Assembly: GCF_002646595.1 (NCBI RefSeq)
Contig: NZ_PDUD01000009.1
Location: 124,001-188,000, forward strand
Origin: Flavilitoribacter nigricans DSM 23189 = NBRC 102662
GTDB taxonomy: Bacteria > Bacteroidota > Bacteroidia > Chitinophagales > Saprospiraceae
DNA: 64,000 nt
Direction: 5' to 3'
Position numbers and translations under genes: made by a program. This document shows positions 42,607 to 50,081 of the stretch, one piece after another. The stretch's first letter is position 1, and every line of letters starts with the position of its first letter. Below the pieces are notes generated by a model. The model was not told the DNA's origin. It was given only the letters and a program-made list of their open reading frames with translations, and ran no database searches.

Positions 42607-43665
42607 TCAGGACAGTTCGAGGTCCAGGAAACTCATATTTTCGGTAACTACCGCGGGCAGATTGTCAAATACCCGGCGGAAGGCCGGCCAATGCGCGTAC
42701 ATCGGCCGGGCGTAGGAAAGCACCCGGCATCCGAACTGGCTGGCGTAAATTGTAACACTGCTATAGGCCAGATAGAAATCGGCGGAACTACTGAATGCGA
42801 TCTCCTCCGGAGAAGTGTCGGCGGGCAATTCCACCAACTCAATGCGATCGGCAAACTGGCCGGCTATTTCGTAGAAAACCGGCATAGACTCCTGCCGGTG
42901 GTATTGCAGCGGATGGAATTTCACATGTAAAGTCCGGATGCCCTGATCCACGAAATACTGAAAGAGTGCCGTTTTCAGAGTCCGGTACTGCTCTACCGTG
43001 CAATAATTTAGTTCGATCCAGGGCCCAGGTATCAGGATGTGCTGGATATCCTCATAGGCCGGATGGTGCTCAAATGGTGGCGGCAATACGTGTTTGCCGG
43101 CCGCCGGCAAAGTTGGAAAGGACTGCTCGCTGATCCCGTAACAACCGTCGTATTTGGGATGATCAAATTGCAGGGGTTGGGGAAACACCGGAAATTGTGG
43201 TCCCAGGCAGGCGGTCAGCAGGGCCTTCAGCGCAGCGTGCCGCAAGAGAGCAGGATGATGGTCATAAATACTCAGATCCGGATTATACGTCAGGGTACCT
43301 TCTTCAATGAAAAAGTACCGTTTGCATAATGGGTGCAGGATCAATGCCAGGTAGGTATACGACCAGGAGTGCGGTAAATACAATTGATAACTTGCTCCGA
43401 CCTCCTGTTCCAGCAGTCGACGGAGTTCTGCGTGGTGCCGCCGATTGGTTTGAAAGGTTTGCCACAATTTTTCCCGCCCCTGCCAGCGAAAGACCGACAG
43501 GCTCAGATCACTGATATCGTAGGTGCGGGCGGCACTTTGGTCGATCCGATAGCCCCGGTCCAGGAGAAAAATGCAATCTTCCATCGCCAGTTGCTCGTAT
43601 TGGACCACGGCCCGGGCCATCCGGAGGGTAATACTGCTGTGGACAATGAAAAGATTTTTCTGCAT
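42607..43665 (-). CDS. Polysialyltransferase/sialyltransferase-like glycosyltransferase
   Basis: A 352-residue enzyme that carries the three motifs of bacterial GT38/GT52-type sialyltransferases: acidic E121-E122-G123 ('FFIEEGTLTYN'), H251-P252 ('HVKFHPLQYH') and S302-S303 ('LAYSSVTIYASQFG'). The family transfers a nonulosonic acid from CMP to an acceptor, retaining order GT-B halves. The ATG at 43665 (MQKNLFIVHSS) is preferred; an in-frame ATG at 43716 would overlap the divergent flippase start at 43706. With neuB and the cytidylyltransferases close by, it is probably the enzyme that places the acidic sugar on the glycan. Confidence 0.8.
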   Translation of the reverse strand: MQKNLFIVHSSITLRMARAVVQYEQLAMEDCIFLLDRGYRIDQSAARTYDISDLSLSVFRWQGREKLWQTFQTNRRHHAELRRLLEQEVGASYQLYLPHSWSYTYLALILHPLCKRYFFIEEGTLTYNPDLSIYDHHPALLRHAALKALLTACLGPQFPVFPQPLQFDHPKYDGCYGISEQSFPTLPAAGKHVLPPPFEHHPAYEDIQHILIPGPWIELNYCTVEQYRTLKTALFQYFVDQGIRTLHVKFHPLQYHRQESMPVFYEIAGQFADRIELVELPADTSPEEIAFSSSADFYLAYSSVTIYASQFGCRVLSYARPMYAHWPAFRRVFDNLPAVVTENMSFLDLELS

Positions 43666-43705
43666 ACTCAAATAATGCTTAATTTCGTCCACGCAAAAGT
43701 AAGCA

Positions 43706-45199
43706 ATGGGGATCATTCAAAGGCAGGGAATCAAAAATAGTGTGGTCAATTACTTCGGTGCGGCCATCGGGATACTGAGCACGCTGTTCGTTTACGACAT
43801 TTCCGACGAGGCCACTGCGGCCTACGGTCTGATCCAGTATATCAAAGCTTCCGGTCTGCTTTTCCTGCCCCTGGCTAATTGGGGTATTCAAAACCTCACC
43901 GTCCGGTATTTCCCCGTGTTTAAAACGGAAGATCGCAAGCACCACGGCTTTCTCAGCTTCCTGTTTGTGGCCGCAAGCCTGGCCTATCTGGTCTTTGCCC
44001 TGCTGGCTTTTGTTTTCTGGGATCAGATCTTTGCTTACCTGCAATCCCAGCGGGAAGAGATGGAGGAAGGCGTCCGGTATCTGTGGTATTTCATTCCGCT
44101 TACCTACCTGTTGGTCCTGGTCAATATGCTGACGAACTATATTTCGAATTTTCAGCGTATCGTTATTCCCGCCATTGTCCACGATCTGTTCCTGAAACTG
44201 GTTTTACCGGCTTTGATCCTGCTGTTTGCCTACGGTTTTTTAAGTCTGGAATGGATCGTTCGAATTTTCCTGCTGGCTTACGTGGTGATCGTTATTTTCC
44301 TGCTCCTGTACCTGCATCGTCTGGAAGAGTTGCATCTGCACCGACCGCAGGCAAAGATCTGGGAGCATTTGCGACCGATGGCCGATTTCGCCGGATTCAG
44401 TATGCTGGGTAGCCTCGGGGGTGTTTTGGCCCTGCAACTGGACCTGTTCATGATGGGCAATATGAGTGACCTGTTCGACACCGGGGTCTACGGCATGGCG
44501 ATCACCATTACCATGGTCATTACCATTCCGCAACGCTCCATTATGAACATTACGGCTCCGATCATTGCCGACCGGTGGCAGAACCGGGATACGGATCCGA
44601 TCCAGACCATTTACCAGCAGACCTCTCTCCTACTGCTCATCGCCGGGCTTTTCCTGCTGATTGAAGTCGCGGTCAACTTTCCGGACCTCTGCAGCTTCGT
44701 GGATAATGAAACACTTCTGGGAGCCTATATACCGGTTCTGATCCTCGGGGCCGGCCGGATCGTCGATATGGGTACCAGCGTCAACGGCCACATCATTCAG
44801 TATTCGGAAAGATACCGGGTAAACGTCTATTTCATCGTATTCCTGGGAGCGGTCAATATCTTACTCAACCTCCTACTTATCCCACGTTTCGGTATGGCCG
44901 GTGCGGCCTCCGCTACGGCTTTTTCCCTGATCGCCTACAATGTGTTGCGCACGATCTATGTTCAATACCGTTTCAACATGCTTCCCTTTACCTGGAGTAC
45001 ACTCTGGGTATTGCTGATCGCCGGATTGGCGGTAGCGATCGGTTTCCTGTTACCAACCACAAGTTATCCTTTATTGAATTTAATTTACCGCGGTGCGGCG
45101 GTTGCCGTCTGCTTTTTGGTACCGGTATATTATTGGAAGTTGTCTCCGCAATTCAATGATGCAGTGAAGCGGATCTTGGGTGGGAAATTCGGAAGTTGA
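43706..45199 (+). CDS. Wzx-type oligosaccharide flippase
   Basis: A 497-residue polytopic membrane protein of the MOP/polysaccharide-transport family with about 12-14 hydrophobic helices ('GIIQRQGIKNSVVNYFGAAIGILSTLF' at the start; 'YSERYRVNVYFIVFLGAVNILLNLLLIPRFG' and 'MAGAASATAFSLIAYNVLRTIYV' near the end, both family-typical). It would move lipid-linked glycan units across the inner membrane. It lies between the two halves of the minus-strand sugar genes and is divergent from the polysialyltransferase-like gene. Confidence 0.9.
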   Translation: MGIIQRQGIKNSVVNYFGAAIGILSTLFVYDISDEATAAYGLIQYIKASGLLFLPLANWGIQNLTVRYFPVFKTEDRKHHGFLSFLFVAASLAYLVFALLAFVFWDQIFAYLQSQREEMEEGVRYLWYFIPLTYLLVLVNMLTNYISNFQRIVIPAIVHDLFLKLVLPALILLFAYGFLSLEWIVRIFLLAYVVIVIFLLLYLHRLEELHLHRPQAKIWEHLRPMADFAGFSMLGSLGGVLALQLDLFMMGNMSDLFDTGVYGMAITITMVITIPQRSIMNITAPIIADRWQNRDTDPIQTIYQQTSLLLLIAGLFLLIEVAVNFPDLCSFVDNETLLGAYIPVLILGAGRIVDMGTSVNGHIIQYSERYRVNVYFIVFLGAVNILLNLLLIPRFGMAGAASATAFSLIAYNVLRTIYVQYRFNMLPFTWSTLWVLLIAGLAVAIGFLLPTTSYPLLNLIYRGAAVAVCFLVPVYYWKLSPQFNDAVKRILGGKFGS

Positions 45200-45228
45200 G
45201 ACTTTGAAAAATTCTGAATAAGCAGCCA

Positions 45229-46617
45229 TCAACCAGCCGTTACCCGCTCCTGCCGGGATTGCCAGAAACGCGCCACTTCCAGTTCATAAACCGAAGAGAT
45301 GCCCAGGGAGGCGGCCTGGTCCACTACGACATGTCCGACTTTGCCGGCCAGGATCTTTTGATTTTTTTCCAGCGTATTTACGTAGGCGAGTGTGATCCCA
45401 CCCACGTGTTTGTAGAGCGCTTCCCGTTCCAGTCGCGTAAACTGATCCTGTTGCAGGATGGGCACCATACCACCACCGTGGTGCTGGTAAAAGGTCGCCC
45501 GTTCAATCCGTACGCTGATCACGGAATCGGCATTGAAGATCACCAGCGTATTGATGGCATCCTCGATATGCTCCGTTCGAATAAATGGGAATTCGATGGG
45601 CAGGATCAGGAAGGCCCCAACGGATAGTTCCCGAACTTCCGGAACGGCCAGTGCATGTTCGATCGTTCCTTCCAGAGAAACGTTGTGCCGGGCCAAAGCG
45701 GTTGGTCGGTCCACGAACAGTACCTTATCTTCCTTCGCGTAATGCTTGCGTACGTAGTCCGCAATTTCCCGATCGGCGGAAGTAAGCAGGACTTTACTGA
45801 TCAGCGGGCTGCTCAAAGCGGCCTCGATCTTGAGATCCAGCAGGCTTTTCCCTCCCAGTTCGGTAAAGGCCAGGCTCCGGCCGTTCAGCATGGAATTACG
45901 CACCGGAATAACCGCTACCGTGCGCGGCAATTCCAGGGCATTTTTAGTAATAAAATCACGCTTGATCGTACGCCGGGTATCGAGGATCCGTTCCTCATTG
46001 GTGGTGAGGTTTTCCCCGTGCTGCCGGTAGAAGAACAGGGGTTCACCGATATTGGCGACCCGGTATTTGGCAATAAACTTGATCCAGAGCTCGTAGCCAT
46101 CCTGGCAGGAATAGGCCTCATCGTAGCCGCCGATAGCCCGCAAAAAATCCGTGCGGATCATGGTGCAGGCGCCGTGGGCCGGCTGGTCCAGCAGGCTGAC
46201 GTCCTTATGGAAATCGTGACGTTTCACTTCTGCTAATACGTGCTCGTCTTTATCGACCAGGTAATAATCCGGAAATACCAGACCGATCTCCGGATCAGCT
46301 TCCAGGATATTCACCATTTTCTCCAGGGCATCGGCCACCAGGTAATCATCGGCATCCAGCCGCATGATGTAGCGGCCGTTGGCGAGTTGCAGCGCAATAT
46401 TGTTGGTAATGTTCAGGCCTTTATTCTGCTGGTAGATCACCCGTACATTGGGACGATCGGCGTACTGCTCGATGATCTCCTTGGAATTATCTGTTGAGCC
46501 GTCATCGATGATGAGTAGCTCCACGTCCTGGAAACTCTGCTGAAAGACGCTCTCGATCGCTTTACGGATGTATTTTCCGTAATTGTAGTTAGTGATATAT
46601 ACCGTGAGTAAAGCCAT
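45229..46617 (-). CDS. GT2 glycosyltransferase fused to NeuA-like cytidylyltransferase
   Basis: A 462-residue two-domain protein. Residues ~1-225 are a GT2 fold ('LLTVYITNYNYGKYIRKAIESVFQQ', 'IIDDGSTDNSKEI', metal-binding D88-A-D90-D91). Residues ~232-455 resemble CMP-sialate synthetase: 'TVAVIPVRNSMLNGRSLAFTELGGKSLLDLKIEAAL', 'VLLTSADREIADYVRKHY', 'FLILPIEFPFIRTEHIEDAI', and the closing 'GKVGHVVVDQAASLGISSVYELEVA'. The basic IPARxGSK-type and QPTSPLR-type motifs are altered here (IPVRNSMLNGR, LPIEFPFIR), so activity is uncertain. A combined CMP-sugar-making and transferring enzyme is one reading; a regulatory relic is another. It follows the methyltransferase gene by 8 bp. Confidence 0.8.
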   Translation of the reverse strand: MALLTVYITNYNYGKYIRKAIESVFQQSFQDVELLIIDDGSTDNSKEIIEQYADRPNVRVIYQQNKGLNITNNIALQLANGRYIMRLDADDYLVADALEKMVNILEADPEIGLVFPDYYLVDKDEHVLAEVKRHDFHKDVSLLDQPAHGACTMIRTDFLRAIGGYDEAYSCQDGYELWIKFIAKYRVANIGEPLFFYRQHGENLTTNEERILDTRRTIKRDFITKNALELPRTVAVIPVRNSMLNGRSLAFTELGGKSLLDLKIEAALSSPLISKVLLTSADREIADYVRKHYAKEDKVLFVDRPTALARHNVSLEGTIEHALAVPEVRELSVGAFLILPIEFPFIRTEHIEDAINTLVIFNADSVISVRIERATFYQHHGGGMVPILQQDQFTRLEREALYKHVGGITLAYVNTLEKNQKILAGKVGHVVVDQAASLGISSVYELEVARFWQSRQERVTAG

Positions 46618-46625
46618 AATATTCC

Positions 46626-47756
46626 TTATTTCGGAACCCCTACCAAAGTGATCCCATCCGAAAAACGCACTTCATCCACAAACTGTTGTAATTCGGTCTG
46701 AAAAGCTCCGGATTGGGTAAACCCATCGTAAGAATCGGTCAGGTGGCCGACCTGCATCAGCGTTTCGTAAACGTCCATCCCATAATACCAGGCGGCGGTC
46801 GGTTTAAATCCGTTGCGTACGTACAATTCGGCGGCAGAAGCATCCGAGAACAGCATGATGTGCCCCATCGGATCAATGTGCCGGATAATGGTTTCCGGGC
46901 TCAAACGCTGGGCCGCGGAACTCAGCGAATTCCAGCGCGGCAACTTGGAGATCACCATGCCTCCTTCGCTCGAGCGAACTACCTGGTGGGCGGCATCCAG
47001 AATTGCTCCCGGATTGGGCGTATGCTCCAGAAGGCCCCAAAAGGTTACCACATCAAAACCTTCGTACTCCGAAGTAACGGTCGTGAAATCCCGGCCGTCC
47101 ATCTCAAAACCCCAGATATCCCGGGCAAACTGGCGGCTGGATTCGCTTAGCTCGATGCCTTCGGCTTCCAGGCCCGCCCGGCGGCAGGCTTCTACGAAGT
47201 GCCCGGCTCCGGAACCCACGTCGAGAATGCGCTTCGGCCGGCGGCCGTATTGCTTTTCGTAGACCTCCAGCATCCACTGGCACCAGGGAACGGCAATGGC
47301 ATTCAGGCGGGATTCCGCCGCGGTCTTGTCCGTATAGGTCGCGGCATAAGTCACATCGTTCAGGTAGAAATCGTGGATGGCTCGTTTGGACGGACGGTTG
47401 CGCACGTAAACGTGACCGGTATCCGGCGTTTGTACGTACTCGGCTCCGTAAATATTGGCAACCAGCTCGGTTTCCTCCGTGCTGATGCCCGTTACGGGGC
47501 ATTCCGTCACCATTTCGTGCTCTCCGCTGTAGAGTTTCCGGCGCGACTCCTGGTAGTATTTTACCTTTTCCTTGACACTGTTGACTATATTCTTCTTCAG
47601 AGACAGCAGATCGGTCTTTTTCCCCAGGTAAAGGTCCAGGGGAAAGGAATCGATCCCTTCGTCCGCCTCGCGTACCCAGATCTCTTTATTGCGTTCGCCC
47701 TGTTGTACCAGCGGCGTTTGTTTCATCCAGTTTAACATTCGTTCGTTTTTATTCAA
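46626..47756 (-). CDS. SAM-dependent methyltransferase
   Basis: A 376-residue class I methyltransferase. The Rossmann core begins near residue 175 with motif I 'RILDVGSGAGHFVEACRRAG', then 'AEGIELSESSRQFAR', 'FDVVTFWGLLEHTPNPGAIL' and 'GGMVISKLPRWNS'. The ~90-residue N-terminal part is helical and the segment 'ECPVTGISTE' to 'HVYVRN' resembles a small metal or substrate-binding lead-in seen in sugar methyltransferases. It lies between neuB (20 bp upstream) and the GT2-NeuA fusion (8 bp downstream), so it probably decorates the nonulosonate or another sugar of the glycan. Confidence 0.85.
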   Translation of the reverse strand: MNKNERMLNWMKQTPLVQQGERNKEIWVREADEGIDSFPLDLYLGKKTDLLSLKKNIVNSVKEKVKYYQESRRKLYSGEHEMVTECPVTGISTEETELVANIYGAEYVQTPDTGHVYVRNRPSKRAIHDFYLNDVTYAATYTDKTAAESRLNAIAVPWCQWMLEVYEKQYGRRPKRILDVGSGAGHFVEACRRAGLEAEGIELSESSRQFARDIWGFEMDGRDFTTVTSEYEGFDVVTFWGLLEHTPNPGAILDAAHQVVRSSEGGMVISKLPRWNSLSSAAQRLSPETIIRHIDPMGHIMLFSDASAAELYVRNGFKPTAAWYYGMDVYETLMQVGHLTDSYDGFTQSGAFQTELQQFVDEVRFSDGITLVGVPK

Positions 47757-47776
47757 TGTTAATTATTGGGCCTGTT

Positions 47777-48793
47777 CTATTGTTCAAAATATTCCCATTC
47801 CAGTCGCTGGTGGGGCTCCAGATCTACCTTGGCTACTTTACCGATCAAGGCATCGTATTCCCGGGCGTCAATGCCGTGATTGGGCCGCAGGCAGATCAGG
47901 TGTTTTTCTTCAATAGCGGTTCCGGCCGGAATGGCTAGCGCGGGGTACACCGCCCGCCGGAAACTGACCACATGATCGCCTTCTACCGCCAGGGGCCGTT
48001 TTACCGGATCGCCGTTCAGCGTATGGATCGTTTTAATCCGATCGATGAGTTCCAATACTTCCGCCTGCGTCAGCGAAACCTTGTGATCCCGAAACTCCTT
48101 GCCCTCGCGGGAATCCGTAAAGTGAAACTCCAGGATCTGTGCGCCCATCGCTACGGACTGGGCCAGTGCCTCACTACCTTCGGTATGATCCGAATAACCC
48201 ACCGGTAGGCCGGTGACCGCCGCGTAGGTCTGCATGACCGAAAGGTGGGCTTCCGACGGCGGGATCGGATACATGGAAGTACATTGCAGAATGGACAGGA
48301 AGTTTGGATTTTTGTAGATGTCATCTTCCCGCTGCAAAAAGGCAACCGTTTCCAACACTTCCTGCAGCGTGGATAGACCGGTGGAAAGAATGATCGGCTT
48401 TTTCAACTGGGCGATGCGTCGCAGCACCGGATAGGCCGTCATATCTCCGGATCCGATCTTATAGATCGGAAGATAAGGATCGATCCAGTCGAGAAAATCC
48501 AGATCCCAGACGGAGGCCATGAAACCGATACCGGCTTCCCGGCAGCGTTCGGCCAGTTGGATGTACTGTTCCCGACTGAGTTCAAATTTTTTGAAATGCT
48601 TGTTGCGTACCGGGCTTTCCTGCCGGCTCACCAGCGTATCGCCGGTATAGAGCTGATATTTGATAAAATCCACATCCGCTCCGATCGCAAGTTCGGTAAG
48701 TTGTTGTGCGTATGCGAAATCTCCTTCGTGATTACCGCCGATCTCGGCGATCAGGAGTGGTCCGTGCTTACCGGACCAGGTATTTTTCTTCAT
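47777..48793 (-). CDS. neuB: N-acetylneuraminate synthase family protein (NeuB)
   Basis: Condenses phosphoenolpyruvate with an N-acetylmannosamine-like sugar (or its 6-phosphate) to make a nonulosonic acid. The 338-residue protein has the NeuB TIM barrel ('PLLIAEIGGNHEGDFAYAQQL', 'DFIKYQLYTGDTLVS', 'PIYKIGSGDMTAYPVLR', 'PIILSTGLSTLQEV', 'CTSMYPIPPSEAHL', 'VGYSDHTEG') and a C-terminal SAF/antifreeze-like domain ('FRRAVYPALAIPAGTAIEEKHLICLRP'). It overlaps the cytidylyltransferase upstream by 4 bp, so translation is coupled. A NeuC epimerase is not in the window, so the precursor is made elsewhere or the sugar is not Neu5Ac. Confidence 0.92.
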   Translation of the reverse strand: MKKNTWSGKHGPLLIAEIGGNHEGDFAYAQQLTELAIGADVDFIKYQLYTGDTLVSRQESPVRNKHFKKFELSREQYIQLAERCREAGIGFMASVWDLDFLDWIDPYLPIYKIGSGDMTAYPVLRRIAQLKKPIILSTGLSTLQEVLETVAFLQREDDIYKNPNFLSILQCTSMYPIPPSEAHLSVMQTYAAVTGLPVGYSDHTEGSEALAQSVAMGAQILEFHFTDSREGKEFRDHKVSLTQAEVLELIDRIKTIHTLNGDPVKRPLAVEGDHVVSFRRAVYPALAIPAGTAIEEKHLICLRPNHGIDAREYDALIGKVAKVDLEPHQRLEWEYFEQ

Positions 48794-49476
48794 AAGTTTT
48801 GCAAAATTTTGGCCAGATCGCCCAGATCATAACTTTCCGATCGATCACCGAGCCGATCCAGGATCTGTTCTGCTCTTTCGAAATCCGCCCGGGTATCGAT
48901 CGCCATCTGGAGTCCGCTTAAACCGGGATAGGTCGTATTGAAATGGTAGCATCTCGCCCCCAGTTCCGGATGATCGTACAGAAACAGGGTCACGTGTTCC
49001 CGGTGCCGGTCTTCGGTCATCTGCGCTACGATATTCGCGTAGAAAGCTGTCCGGACGATCTCGATACTCATCCCGAAAGGGAACGTGCGATCCTTTACGC
49101 TCGACACGAAATCGTACTGACCGGTATCCGCCTTTTCGATCATAAACTGCAAGGCCTCCAGGTCAATAAACAGATTGTCACCATTGATGCGAACGACATA
49201 ATCCCAGTCGAATTGCCGGGCGAGCGATAAAAATCGCCCCGCTACGTCCGTCAGGCTGCCGCGAAAATAGTCAATTCCCTGCTTTTCGCAGTATGCGGCA
49301 ATCGCATCGTCGCTGCTTTCTTCCGAAGTGGCCACTACTACCGGTCGGTGGGGTTCCAGTTTTTGCAGCCGATCGATAATATGTTGGAGTACCGGCTTTC
49401 CTCCGATCGGCATCAGTACCTTTCCGGGCAGGCGCGAAGAGCTGTACCGGCACAGTACGGCGATTCCTATAGTCAT
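48790..49476 (-). CDS. SpsF/NeuA-like cytidylyltransferase
   Basis: A 228-residue nucleotidyltransferase of the CMP-nonulosonate/KDO synthetase superfamily. It opens 'GIAVLCRYSSSRLPGKVLMPIGGKPVLQHIIDRL' (SpsF-type basic loop S-S-R-L-P-G-K), then 'VVVATSEESSDDAIAAYC', 'YFRGSLTDVAGRFLSLA', 'YVVRINGDNLFID' with the metal-binding Asp, and 'LQMAIDTRADFERAEQIL'. It probably makes the CMP-activated form of the NeuB product. It overlaps neuB by 4 bp on one side and the acetyltransferase by 4 bp on the other. Confidence 0.88.
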   Translation of the reverse strand: MTIGIAVLCRYSSSRLPGKVLMPIGGKPVLQHIIDRLQKLEPHRPVVVATSEESSDDAIAAYCEKQGIDYFRGSLTDVAGRFLSLARQFDWDYVVRINGDNLFIDLEALQFMIEKADTGQYDFVSSVKDRTFPFGMSIEIVRTAFYANIVAQMTEDRHREHVTLFLYDHPELGARCYHFNTTYPGLSGLQMAIDTRADFERAEQILDRLGDRSESYDLGDLAKILQNL

Positions 49477-50048
49477 TTTCTTTCGCTTATTTTTTTGGCG
49501 GGAATACCTCCGACGATGGTATAGGGAGCCACATCATCCTTAACCAGAGCACCGGCAGCAATTACAGCGCCCTCGCCGATGGTCACGCCTTTAAGGATCT
49601 TGGCTCCCGTGCCGATCCAGACGTCATTCCCAATAGAAATGGGTGCGGTTTGATTGGGCTGGCGGTTGATAAGTTCGTTCCGATCGATACTGTGGTCACT
49701 ATCCACCAGGTAAACAAAGGGAGCGATCAGGCAATTATCCCCGATGGAAATTCCGGCCGAAGCAAATAGGTAGGTATGGTAACCGACCGTGGTGTTCTCC
49801 CCGATCCGGATGGTTGCCTGTTCATTGCAGGCGCACAGGCGGGCGCCGGTTTTCAGCACCATATTGGACCCCAGGAAAATATTCTCCGGGAAGCGCATCA
49901 GTGCGACTCCCGGTTCGAAAAAAATGCCTTTCCCGCAGCTCCCCAGTTTCTGCTTATTCCGCCAGTAACGAAGGTGCGTACCGAGTGTCCACTTTAAATT
50001 TTTCCTGAGTTGTTGATTCCCCATGGCCTTGCGTAAATAAATGCCCAA
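49473..50048 (-). CDS. Hexapeptide-repeat O-acetyltransferase
   Basis: A 191-residue left-handed beta-helix acyltransferase of the LacA/maltose-acetyltransferase type. Hexapeptide turns run from ~65 to 185 ('RIGENTTVGYHTYLFASAGISIGDNCLIAPFVYLVDSDHSID', 'ISIGNDVWIGTGAKILKGVTIGEGAVIAAGALV'), with the catalytic His in 'DSDHSID'. It would add an acetyl group from acetyl-CoA to a sugar of the glycan. It is the first gene of the tightly spaced neu operon (50048 to 45229). An alternative start is the ATG eight codons in (MGNQQ, 50024). Confidence 0.88.
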   Translation of the reverse strand: MGIYLRKAMGNQQLRKNLKWTLGTHLRYWRNKQKLGSCGKGIFFEPGVALMRFPENIFLGSNMVLKTGARLCACNEQATIRIGENTTVGYHTYLFASAGISIGDNCLIAPFVYLVDSDHSIDRNELINRQPNQTAPISIGNDVWIGTGAKILKGVTIGEGAVIAAGALVKDDVAPYTIVGGIPAKKISERK

Positions 50049-50081
50049 ATTTCACCTATTCCGGCCAGAGAAGACAATAGA

